A stretch of DNA of 10,047 nt from an uncultured Kouleothrix sp. (GTDB taxonomy: Bacteria; Chloroflexota; Chloroflexia; Chloroflexales; Roseiflexaceae): positions 1 through 10,047 of the forward strand of contig CALLYN010000304.1 in the NCBI GenBank assembly GCA_937858455.1, written 5' to 3'. Below are positions 1 through 6,054 of the stretch, piece after piece; within the stretch, counting starts at the first letter, position 1, and each line of letters opens with the position of its first letter. Made by a program: the position numbers and the translations under genes. The notes beneath the pieces are model-generated. The model ran no database searches and had not been told where the DNA came from. It saw nothing but the letters and a program-made list of their open reading frames with translations.

Positions 1-1236
1 AAGATCATGACCGACGTGCCGCTGGGCAACCTGATGCGCAATGTGCACCGTCTCGGCGCCCACTTGATGGTCGCGATTGTGACGCTGCATATGCTGCGCA
101 CGTTTATTACCGCATCGTATAAAGCTCCGCGCCAGTTCATCTGGGTTACTGGGGTGATCTTGCTGCTGGTCACGCTGGTGCTCTCGTTCAGCGGCTACCT
201 GCTGCCGTGGGATCAGCTAGCCTACTGGGCGGTGACGATCGGCAGCTCGATGGCCGACGCCACGCCGGGCCTCGGCGATGCGATCAATAAGCTGCTGCGC
301 GGCGCGGTCGACGTAGGCGGGCAGACGCTGCTACGCTTCTATTTGCTGCATATTTTCTTGCTGCCGGGCGTGGCGCTGGCGCTGATCAGCATCCACTACT
401 ACGCCGTGCGCAAGCAGGATATCTCGCCGATCCACGAGCTGTTCGACGATATGCCGCCGACAAAGCGCAAGATCCCGTTCTTGCCCGACCAGGTGTATCT
501 CGAGGTTGCGGCGATTGCATTCCTGACGTTTGGCCTGATCGCGATTAACCAGTTTTTCTGGAATGCCACGCTTGAAGGCCACGCCAACGCGTTTGTGACT
601 CCGCAGCATACTAAAGCGCCCTGGTACTTCCTCTGGCTGCAAGGTATGCTTAAAGTCGGCGATAAATTCTTCTTCGGCTTGCTGCTGGCCGGCGTCATGT
701 TCGGCGGGCTGTTCCTGCTGCCGTATATCGATCGCAACCCCAGCCGCAAGTTCAAGGATCGCAAGGTGGCGCTGGCCGGCGCGCTGGTAGCGACGGTGCT
801 GCTTAGCTTCCTCACGTATGCTGGCCTGCCGGCATACGGCATCCAAGAGACGGCTACGAGCGAGCTGGTGTTTGAATGGGTGCCTGGCGAGGGCGAAGGC
901 AAGGCCGACGAAGTGCCGTTCGATGCGCTGCCCAGCTCGGCTTGCACCGTCGACTCATTCACCGGCGGGTTTACCACGTGCGATGAGCCGTCGCTCTCGG
1001 CCGAGTCAAAAGCGATGTTCGACGAATTCCTGGCCGATGTCGCCCGCTGGAAGCAGCTCGACAAGCCATTCGCCGAGCAAGGCGGCGACGCCACGCTCAC
1101 CGTCGAACCCTGGCAGCTCGATCAGCAGGGCCGGGTGACGCTGGAAAAGATTACGCTGGTGATCTCGGTGGGTGGAAAGCAGCAGCCGCCGGTTGTACGC
1201 TTCCTGAGCCGCGCCAAAGATAACGTCCGGCAGTAG
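1..1236 (+). CDS. Cytochrome b of a bc/b6f-type quinol oxidoreductase (5' partial)
   Basis: Membrane subunit that oxidises quinol and passes electrons across the membrane through two b haems. The reading frame is open to base 1, and the first ATG (base 7) lies inside the conserved block before helix B, so the true start is upstream of the window. Counting from that ATG, haem ligands are H14/H28 (helix B) and H115/H130 (helix D). The 14 residues between the helix-D histidines, and the RKQ-I-S sequence after them, are b6-like rather than bc1-like. The subunit-IV half is fused on: helices at about 164-186, 220-241 and 254-272. The Qo motif reads APWY (204-207) instead of PEWY. After the last helix comes a soluble tail of about 136 residues with two cysteines (C313, C325). 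The dihaem cytochrome c gene follows 57 bases later, so they probably form one operon. Family assignment is very secure; the partner complex type is inferred. Confidence 0.95.
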   Translation, partial: KIMTDVPLGNLMRNVHRLGAHLMVAIVTLHMLRTFITASYKAPRQFIWVTGVILLLVTLVLSFSGYLLPWDQLAYWAVTIGSSMADATPGLGDAINKLLRGAVDVGGQTLLRFYLLHIFLLPGVALALISIHYYAVRKQDISPIHELFDDMPPTKRKIPFLPDQVYLEVAAIAFLTFGLIAINQFFWNATLEGHANAFVTPQHTKAPWYFLWLQGMLKVGDKFFFGLLLAGVMFGGLFLLPYIDRNPSRKFKDRKVALAGALVATVLLSFLTYAGLPAYGIQETATSELVFEWVPGEGEGKADEVPFDALPSSACTVDSFTGGFTTCDEPSLSAESKAMFDEFLADVARWKQLDKPFAEQGGDATLTVEPWQLDQQGRVTLEKITLVISVGGKQQPPVVRFLSRAKDNVRQ

Positions 1237-1244
1237 CATAGCGT

Positions 1245-1273
1245 GCGCGCGGGCGGCGCTGTCGCCCGCGCGC
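1245..1273 (+). other. Perfect GC hairpin between cytochrome b and cytochrome c genes
   Basis: Bases 1245-1255 pair perfectly with 1263-1273 (11 bp, all G/C) around a 7-base loop. No T-tract follows, and the next gene starts 20 bases later. It could be a partial terminator or an mRNA-stability element that sets the ratio of the two subunits. The stem is seen in the sequence; the role is inferred. Confidence 0.5.
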
Positions 1274-1293
1274 CTGGATAGTGGAAACGAACA

Positions 1294-2256
1294 ATGACGC
1301 GTAATTTGACGATTGCGACGGTGTTCCTGCTCGCTGCGACGCTGCTGCTTGGCTATATTTGGGTGCGCGAGAATACCGTGCTGGCCCAGCGCGAACAGCG
1401 CTTCAATGGCGCGCTGCTCACCCGCGGCGCGCGCGACTACGAACAATACTGCGCTAGCTGCCACGGCCTCACCGGCGAGGGCGGCGTAGCGAATGGCGCG
1501 CCGCAGATTAACAACCTTCCAAACACGCTCGGCGACCGGCTGAACGGCGCGACGGGCATTGTCGCCAAGTATGGCACGGTGCGCAACTTTGTCGAGGCCA
1601 CCATTACCTCGGGCGTGCGCGGTACCGCGATGCCGCGCTGGAGCGCGCGCTTGGGCGGCCCGCTGCGCGATGACCAGATTGCCAACATCGCGGCGTATGT
1701 GTCGAGCTGGTGGGGGCCTGAGGGCAGCACGAGCCCGAATATCAGCGCCGACGCCGCGGCCGCCGCCGCAGCGTACAAGAAGGCCCAGCAGGCAGCAGCT
1801 TCGGCCGGCGCCCCGGATACGCCGGTGGGCCGTGGCAACGCGATCTTCCAGGCGAACTGCTCCAGCTGCCACAACTTGAATAGCAAAGACAGCGGCGTAC
1901 CGGCGCCGGGCCTCGGTGGGCTGTTCGGGCCAGATGGCACTGCCGCATTTGGTAAGAAGCTGCCGAATGGGAAAGATGCCACCCCCGAGAACTGGGCCGA
2001 GTGGGTGAAGAAGGGCGGCGCCGCGTTTGCGAACTCGGCGATCCAGCCGGCCAGCGGGTTTGGCCCGTACGTGATTGCCGCGATGCCGGGCTTCCCGCAG
2101 TTCGACGACAAGCAGCTCGGCGATCTGCTGGCGTTCCTGAGCACGCACGATCGCGACGGTAACACCAGCTTGCCGCCGATTGGCCTGGACGGCAAGCCGC
2201 TGCCGAATAATGGCGGCGCAGCAACTGGTAATGCTACTCCGACGCCGACCAAGTAA
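1294..2256 (+). CDS. Membrane-anchored dihaem cytochrome c
   Basis: Electron acceptor subunit that likely takes electrons from the Rieske/cytochrome b core and hands them to a terminal oxidase or soluble carrier. An N-terminal hydrophobic segment (about residues 5-24) looks like an uncleaved anchor, which places both haem domains outside the cytoplasmic membrane. Domain 1 has CASCH at 53-57 with Met ligand M113 (AMPRW). Domain 2 has CSSCH at 189-193 with Met ligand M264 (AMPGF). The domains are joined by an Ala-rich linker (about 151-178), and the protein ends in a Pro/Thr/Asn-rich tail. Each half has the size of a class I cytochrome c, which suggests internal duplication. The ATG at 1294 has only a weak GGA-type ribosome site about 8 bases upstream, so translation may depend partly on the preceding gene. 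Its position directly after cytochrome b is typical of alternative bc complexes in which a dihaem cytochrome c replaces c1. Confidence 0.93.
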   Translation: MTRNLTIATVFLLAATLLLGYIWVRENTVLAQREQRFNGALLTRGARDYEQYCASCHGLTGEGGVANGAPQINNLPNTLGDRLNGATGIVAKYGTVRNFVEATITSGVRGTAMPRWSARLGGPLRDDQIANIAAYVSSWWGPEGSTSPNISADAAAAAAAYKKAQQAAASAGAPDTPVGRGNAIFQANCSSCHNLNSKDSGVPAPGLGGLFGPDGTAAFGKKLPNGKDATPENWAEWVKKGGAAFANSAIQPASGFGPYVIAAMPGFPQFDDKQLGDLLAFLSTHDRDGNTSLPPIGLDGKPLPNNGGAATGNATPTPTK

Positions 2257-2266
2257 CTTGTGCTGG

Positions 2267-2292
2267 TAGCGGCGGCCAACTGGCCGCCGCTA
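2267..2292 (+). other. Perfect 12-bp hairpin after the cytochrome c gene
   Basis: Bases 2267-2278 are the exact reverse complement of 2281-2292, giving a very stable GC-rich stem that begins 11 bases after the cytochrome c stop. No T-run follows, so it is not a classical intrinsic terminator. A U-less terminator, 3'-end stabiliser or transcript-processing site would all fit. The stem also covers an upstream ATG (2292) of the next frame, which argues against that ATG as the start. Confidence 0.5.
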
Positions 2293-2369
2293 TGCTACCG
2301 GCCTGGATCCTTCTAGTGTGGCCGTCGCCGGCCTGTGCATCGGCGGTAGGCTATTCGCAGGACCAACAT

Positions 2370-3047
2370 ATGCGTGATTTTTTTCGCTTCGAGCGCCGCG
2401 ATCTGATCCTGTTTCTCGTGTGCACGGTGATTTACGCGCTGGTCTTTTTCGCCTGGACGGTGCTCCCACTGAATGGCGATCGGAGCCTGGCCGACACCGA
2501 TGCTATTGCCGCCGGTATACCCGTGCTTGGCGATCTGCCAACCCAGAGTGTGAGCAAGCTGGTGGTGACCGGGGCGCTGTACCTGCTGTCGCTGGTGTAC
2601 GCCCTGGTGTCGGCGGCCTCCTCCGATGATCGGCGCTCGCTTGGCCAGCTGATCGTTATCAGCGCGCTGACCTTTTTGGGATGGATGGCGCTGAACTTCT
2701 GGGTGGTCTCGGGCTTCCTGAACTCGCCGGCGACGCTGCTGTATGGTGGTGCGTCGGTGGTGCTGCTGGTGGTGTGGGCCGGCGCACTCGCGCGCGGGGT
2801 GTCAAGTATTCACGACGCATTGGCGCGCTTTCTGGTGCGCTTCGGCCTGGCGCTCGCGCTGTTCATTACCGTTGTGCAGCTCGCCGCACTGCTTACCCCG
2901 GAGTGGCGCAGCCCGACACAGGGCATTCCGGTGCTGTACACGCTCACATTGAACGCGCTGGTGGGTGTGTTTATTTCCGGCTTCGGCGGCAATATGCTGT
3001 GGCGCGAGCGCCGCGTCCAGGTGCTTGCTGCGTCCAAGAAACGCTAG
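2370..3047 (+). CDS. Six-helix integral membrane protein of unknown function
   Basis: I do not recognise the family. The 225-residue protein starts with a short basic, aromatic cytoplasmic-like stretch (MRDFFRFERR). It then shows six hydrophobic segments at about 11-34, 62-82, 91-113, 121-143, 152-174 and 187-210, and ends in a basic tail (WRERR..KKR). No haem-binding CXXCH, metal cluster or nucleotide motif is visible. I chose the ATG at 2370 because AGGA (2359-2362) sits 7 bases upstream. The frame stays open to an ATG at 2292, but that one lies in a hairpin and the added residues look non-coding. It lies 113 bases after the cytochrome c gene on the same strand and before a terminator, so it may be the last gene of the respiratory operon. 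Thermus has an extra small membrane subunit (FbcD) in its bc operon; an analogous role here is only a hypothesis. Confidence 0.8.
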   Translation: MRDFFRFERRDLILFLVCTVIYALVFFAWTVLPLNGDRSLADTDAIAAGIPVLGDLPTQSVSKLVVTGALYLLSLVYALVSAASSDDRRSLGQLIVISALTFLGWMALNFWVVSGFLNSPATLLYGGASVVLLVVWAGALARGVSSIHDALARFLVRFGLALALFITVVQLAALLTPEWRSPTQGIPVLYTLTLNALVGVFISGFGGNMLWRERRVQVLAASKKR

Positions 3048-3076
3048 CCCGGCCCGGTCGCTCGGCGATCGACGAA

Positions 3077-3122
3077 AAAGCCACCCCGGCTCGGGCGCAA
3101 TGCTTCGGGCTGGGGTGGCTTT
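3077..3122. terminator. Bidirectional intrinsic terminator between convergent genes
   Basis: Bases 3077-3087 pair perfectly with 3112-3122 (11 bp, including CCACCCC/GGGGTGG). The stem is flanked by an A-run on the left (3075-3079) and a TTT-C-T run on the right (3120-3124), so it has a U-tract when read from either strand. It sits between the stops of the plus-strand membrane gene (3047) and the minus-strand sbcD gene (3139) and can serve both. Confidence 0.85.
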
Positions 3123-3138
3123 CTGCTGTGGCCGGGAG

Positions 3139-4380
3139 CTATATGCTGCTGCCGTCGCTCTGCTCGGCGAACAGCTCGTCGGCGGTGGCGAGCAGCGCGG
3201 CAATGCGATCTTCAGGGGTATTCTTCGCGCGTAGATAAAGCTCAAGCGCTTTGCGCGGCGTGAGCCCGTCGAGGATCGTGCCGTCGCTGGCGGCCAGCCG
3301 CCCGCGACTGGCGCGCTCGATCTCGGTGGCCACTGCGGCGACCTGAAATGCCCCGGCCTCTTCAAGCCGCTGCTGGATTTCTTCAACCCGCAGCAGGCCG
3401 GCCTGCTCGGGCCGCGCCTCGATCTGCACCCGCACCACCGCGTCGGCGACGTGGTGTTTCTCGATCGCCAGCAGCACGCGCGCCTGTGGGTCGGGGCTGT
3501 TGCGTACATCCGCGCTGATCGTGAGAAACGGCCGCGCCTTGAGCCGGTGAAATTGCCAGTTGGTATTGCCGCGTGCCAGATCGACCACCACGCAGCCTTT
3601 GTCCTCGTGCTCTTCGCCAAAGTCGATCCGCTCGATACTGCCTGGGTATACCACTGGCGGGTGCTCGCCAAGCACCTGATGCTTATGAATATGCCCCATT
3701 GCCACGTAATCGACATTGGGAAGCGCGACAAAGCTTTTTGGCAGCACCAGATCCTTGCCGAGCATGATCTGCCGTTCGGCGCCAACCGTCGCACCGTCGA
3801 TCGTGCCGTGAACGGTGAGCACCGCCGGCAGTTGGGGGTCGAGCGCGGCGGTGGTGGTGCGTAGAAAGTTCTCGATCCGCTGGAGCAGCATAGCCTCGAC
3901 CTCAAGCAGCGATGCGAGCTTCAGCTCGTCTTTCGTCAGCAAGCTGTGGCGCGTTACCCACGGCAGCGCGACCAGCTGCAGCGGGCCGGCGCGCGTCTCG
4001 ATGCGGTGCAGCCCAGCGCGATCGGCGATGGTGACACCCTCGACGGCGAGCGTATCGAAGATCTCAATCGAGTGCGCGCGCCCGGCCGCCGGCGATACAT
4101 CGTGGTTGCCGATCAGAATAACGATCGGCAGGCCCGCCTGGCGCAGCCGCCTGATGCGCCGGGCGAACTCGCGCTGGTGCGTCGGGTTGGGCGTGCGGTT
4201 TTTGTAGATGTCACCGGCGATCAGCACCATATCGACGCCTTGGCTGAGCCCTAGATCAATTGCTTCGTCGAGCCGCGCCAGGTAATCGAGCAGCCGGGTA
4301 TGCAGGCCGGTGGCCGGATCGAGCCGGCCGTAATTTTCCATGCCGATGTGCAGATCGGCGAGGTGGAGTAGTTTGATCAT
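3139..4380 (-). CDS. sbcD: SbcD/Mre11-family DNA double-strand-break nuclease
   Basis: Metal-dependent nuclease subunit that, with the ATPase SbcC, cleaves hairpins and processes DNA ends during repair. The 413-residue protein carries the calcineurin-like phosphoesterase motifs in order: D9-x-H11, G-D57, G-N92-H93-D, H191, and G-H230-I-H232. The YPGS..R.DFGE segment (245-255) and the following EDKG are typical of SbcD/Mre11. The C-terminal part (about 280-413) would be the capping and partner-binding region. The ATG at 4380 puts the conserved MIKLLHLADLHIG at the N-terminus. An in-frame start 31 codons upstream adds unrelated sequence and would overlap the promoter. No strong ribosome site is seen. 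Downstream there is a convergent unrelated gene and no SbcC, so the partner must be encoded elsewhere. A sigma-70 promoter lies just upstream, and a LexA-box palindrome lies about 185 bases upstream. Confidence 0.93.
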   Translation of the reverse strand: MIKLLHLADLHIGMENYGRLDPATGLHTRLLDYLARLDEAIDLGLSQGVDMVLIAGDIYKNRTPNPTHQREFARRIRRLRQAGLPIVILIGNHDVSPAAGRAHSIEIFDTLAVEGVTIADRAGLHRIETRAGPLQLVALPWVTRHSLLTKDELKLASLLEVEAMLLQRIENFLRTTTAALDPQLPAVLTVHGTIDGATVGAERQIMLGKDLVLPKSFVALPNVDYVAMGHIHKHQVLGEHPPVVYPGSIERIDFGEEHEDKGCVVVDLARGNTNWQFHRLKARPFLTISADVRNSPDPQARVLLAIEKHHVADAVVRVQIEARPEQAGLLRVEEIQQRLEEAGAFQVAAVATEIERASRGRLAASDGTILDGLTPRKALELYLRAKNTPEDRIAALLATADELFAEQSDGSSI

Positions 4381-4438
4381 CGTGTGTAAGCGCCGCTGCG
4401 CAAGCGATACGGCGATATATAGCGGCAAATGTGGAACA

Positions 4439-4467
4439 ATTGTACGAGCGAACCAGGGTAGCGTCAA
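4439..4467 (-). promoter_or_regulatory. Sigma-70 promoter of sbcD
   Basis: On the minus strand, TTGACG (4467-4462) is followed after exactly 17 bases by TACAAT (4444-4439). Five of six bases match the consensus in each box. This predicts a transcript start near 4432 and a leader of about 50 bases before the sbcD ATG. The match is seen in the sequence; activity is inferred. Confidence 0.75.
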
Positions 4468-4564
4468 ATCCAACCGCGTGGCGCAGCCGCATGCTGCCTG
4501 CGATCAAGCTGCCAGGGTAAATGCCTGCCACCAGCGCCGCGAAACTCCTGACACTTAGCTTGGT

Positions 4565-4578
4565 AGAACATATGTTCT
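4565..4578. promoter_or_regulatory. Candidate LexA/SOS box
   Basis: The sequence AGAACATATGTTCT is a perfect 14-bp palindrome. Its core, GAAC-ATAT-GTTC, is exactly the LexA (DinR) operator core known from Bacillus and actinobacteria. It lies in the intergenic region upstream of a DNA repair gene. The box is about 98 bases upstream of the -35 of the recognised sbcD promoter, so it does not overlap it. On the plus strand it falls between a weak TTGGTA (4560-4565) and TGATAG (4584-4589), which could be an SOS-controlled promoter. The palindrome is certain; LexA binding is inferred. Confidence 0.6.
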
Positions 4579-4605
4579 TTTGCTGATAGCTTGGGGAAAT
4601 TCTGT

Positions 4606-4641
4606 GGGATAAGTTGGGATAAGTTGGGATAAGTTTGGGAT
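4606..4641. repeat. 10-bp tandem repeat, about 3.5 copies
   Basis: Three perfect copies of GGGATAAGTT (4606-4615, 4616-4625, 4626-4635) are followed, after one extra T, by a partial copy GGGAT (4637-4641). The 10-bp period puts each copy on the same face of the helix, as in arrays of regulator-binding sites. It starts 27 bases from the LexA-type palindrome. It could equally be a slippage-prone microsatellite. Confidence 0.9.
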
Positions 4642-4725
4642 ACACGGTGTAAATCGATCGGCGCCACAGGCAGAAAGGCGTGCTATGCACAGAAAACGCA
4701 CTAGTTTTTCGGCGGCGGCCAGGGC

Positions 4726-4754
4726 TAGCCAAGCCAGCGCAGAGATGATAGAAT
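4726..4754 (+). promoter_or_regulatory. Candidate sigma-70 promoter for the SDR gene
   Basis: TAGCCA (4726-4731, four of six consensus bases) is separated by 17 bases from TAGAAT (4749-4754, five of six). The predicted start is near 4761, leaving a leader of about 175 bases before the ATG at 4937, unusually long for a simple gene. Moderate match only. Confidence 0.4.
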
Positions 4755-4852
4755 AGCATCAACTCGCACTTGAACATTCAGTTGCTCGGCCAGAAGGCGC
4801 CGCCTACGGAGTAGTTTGGAGATGATCCAGCGTTCACACAGGATGAACTACC

Positions 4853-4871
4853 CGCCGCGCGGCGATTTTTT
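4853..4871 (+). terminator. Short terminator-like hairpin with T6 run in the SDR leader
   Basis: CGCC (4853-4856) and GGCG (4861-4864) form a short stem around GCGC, followed by A and six T's (4866-4871). The stem is only 4 bp, so it is weak on its own. A second stem, GTAGTT (4811-4816) with AACTAC (4846-4851), abuts it. It could end a small RNA of about 110 bases from the upstream promoter or act as an attenuator. Confidence 0.35.
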
Positions 4872-4936
4872 GTGCCTGCGAATGGGCCGGTAGCGTGGCC
4901 GGCGAACCCTGCTTGGAAGCGTAAAAGAGGTGGGCT

Positions 4937-5866
4937 ATGGGTCGTTACCTAATTGTTGGCGCCGCGGGGTATGTAGGCTCGCGGCTGGCCGAGCGGCTAT
5001 TGCAGCAGGGCCACCTAGTGCGCGGGCTGGTGCGCGACCCCGATCACGACACGGTGCAGCGCCTGGCCGGGCGGGGCATGGCGGTATGGCAGGGCGACCT
5101 GACGCAGCCCGATAGCCTGGTGGGCGTGGCAAACGGCTTTGAAGTAGTGTATAACCTGACATCGTGCTCGGTGCTGGAGAGCGGCGCGGTGCGGGCGCTA
5201 TTTGTCGATGGCAACCGCAACCTGATCGCAGCGTGCTCGCGCGCGCGCACAGTGCGAGCCTACCTGTTCGCCGGCAACGCCTCGCCGTACGGCCACCGCG
5301 GCGACGCCTGGCTGAGCGAAGACAGCGCGCCGGCTCCGTGCTTCCCACTTGGCGAGGCACTGGCCGCCGCCGAGCAGGCCATTCTGGCGCTGGTGCAGGC
5401 GCACCATTTCCCGGCGATCGTGCTGCGCGTCGGCGCGATCTACGGGCCGGGGCGCGATTTCGTCGAGGCGGTGCGGAGCAATACCGCAATGCTGATTGGC
5501 GATGGCCGCAACTTCCTCACCCATATCCACATTGACGATCTGCTCGATGTACTGCAGCGCCTGGCACACGATGGCCAGCCCGGCGCAATCTATAATGTCT
5601 GCGACGACGAACCGCTGCGCGCCGCCGAGTTCTACGGTGCTATTCGCCAGCAGCTCGGCATGCTGCCGCCGCGCGCGTTCGCCAAAGACGCCGCGCTCGC
5701 TTCGGGCCTGGATGCCTCGGTGGTTGGCATGGCGGCTTCTTCGGCGCGCATGAGCAACCAGCGCCTGAAGGACGAGCTTGGGCTGGAACTGCACTACCCC
5801 AGCGTTCGTACCTGGCTGAACCGCGAGCAACCAGGCGTTGAGCGCGAGCTGACCGCCACTAGTTAG
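4937..5866 (+). CDS. Atypical extended SDR-family (NAD-dependent epimerase-like) protein
   Basis: Cytoplasmic Rossmann-fold protein of 309 residues, the usual length for extended SDR epimerases. The dinucleotide motif G8-x-x-G11-x-x-G14 is intact. Typical epimerase segments follow: GDL (53-55), LRVGAIYGPG (163-172), GDGRN-F-THIHIDD (188-201), and SN-RLKDELG with YPS near the C-terminus (273-289). The active site is not intact: where family members have PYGxSK..AEQ, this protein has PLGEAL..AEQ (137-147), so Tyr is L138 and Lys is L142. The usual Ser/Thr region reads AGNASPYG. It may therefore bind NAD(P) or a sugar nucleotide without normal epimerase chemistry, as in atypical SDRs used as assembly factors or sensors. 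AGAGG (4926-4930) 6 bases upstream supports the ATG at 4937. The next gene has its own promoter, so this is probably monocistronic. Confidence 0.85.
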   Translation: MGRYLIVGAAGYVGSRLAERLLQQGHLVRGLVRDPDHDTVQRLAGRGMAVWQGDLTQPDSLVGVANGFEVVYNLTSCSVLESGAVRALFVDGNRNLIAACSRARTVRAYLFAGNASPYGHRGDAWLSEDSAPAPCFPLGEALAAAEQAILALVQAHHFPAIVLRVGAIYGPGRDFVEAVRSNTAMLIGDGRNFLTHIHIDDLLDVLQRLAHDGQPGAIYNVCDDEPLRAAEFYGAIRQQLGMLPPRAFAKDAALASGLDASVVGMAASSARMSNQRLKDELGLELHYPSVRTWLNREQPGVERELTATS

Positions 5867-5905
5867 CCGCTGCTTTCCAGAATACGTATATCAACGCTTT
5901 CCGCC

Positions 5906-5940
5906 CGCAGGGCCGGCGCAGATATCGCGCCGGCCCTGCG
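5906..5940 (+). other. Perfect 14-bp GC hairpin downstream of the SDR gene
   Basis: Bases 5906-5919 pair perfectly with 5927-5940 around a 7-base loop (AGATATC). It lies 40 bases after the SDR stop codon, and no T-run follows on either side. It is probably the transcript end of the SDR gene, by a U-less or stability mechanism, like the hairpins after the cytochrome genes. Confidence 0.55.
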
Positions 5941-6016
5941 CGAATCAGCGTCGCCAAGCGCCGGCCTGGCGATACGACAGCGCGCGAGAGGTACGTGCTA
6001 CTGTCGCGGGCCGGCA

Positions 6017-6025
6017 TGGTACAAT
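6017..6025 (+). promoter_or_regulatory. Extended -10 promoter of the GatD-like gene
   Basis: TGG-TACAAT (6017-6025) is an extended -10 element. No good -35 is seen at the usual distance, which is common for this promoter class. Transcription would begin near 6032, giving a leader of about 23 bases before the ATG at 6055. Confidence 0.55.
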
Positions 6026-6054
6026 AGCGTATCGCTATGGCGGAAGGAACTGCG

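Larger units (their letters stand above)
4381..4936. other. Gene-free regulatory interval
   Basis: This 556-base stretch separates divergent sbcD (-) and the SDR gene (+). No reading frame in it resembles a protein family. The part from about 4550 to 4660 is visibly richer in A/T than its surroundings. It holds the sbcD promoter, a LexA-type palindrome, a 10-bp tandem repeat, a candidate plus-strand promoter and a hairpin followed by six T's, each listed separately. Confidence 0.7.

Noticed and set aside
1006..2148. Long open frame on the minus strand opposite the cytochrome genes (380 codons)
   Set aside because: It overlaps two secure genes on the other strand, its product is an Arg/Ala-rich low-complexity sequence, and it has no family motif. 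It is a GC-driven shadow of the real reading frames, like similar frames across the window.
2292..2369. Upstream start at 2292 for the membrane protein
   Set aside because: The ATG is part of a perfect hairpin and lacks a ribosome site. The downstream ATG at 2370 has AGGA at the right spacing, directly before the hydrophobic protein.
4602..4641. DnaA-box cluster or replication origin
   Set aside because: The reverse-complement repeat contains TTATCCCAA and TTATCCCACA, not TTATNCACA. No dnaA, dnaN or plasmid replication gene is nearby.
4685..4756. 23-codon plus-strand frame with AAAGG 6 bases before its ATG, downstream of the LexA-type box
   Set aside because: A short SOS-induced peptide was considered, but the product is polar, Ala/Ser-rich and has no hydrophobic helix or known match. 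The ribosome site alone is not enough at this length.
4256..4777. Minus-strand frame of 173 codons across the gap and the 5' end of sbcD
   Set aside because: It overlaps sbcD out of frame, runs through the tandem repeat, palindrome and promoter, and its product resembles no protein family.
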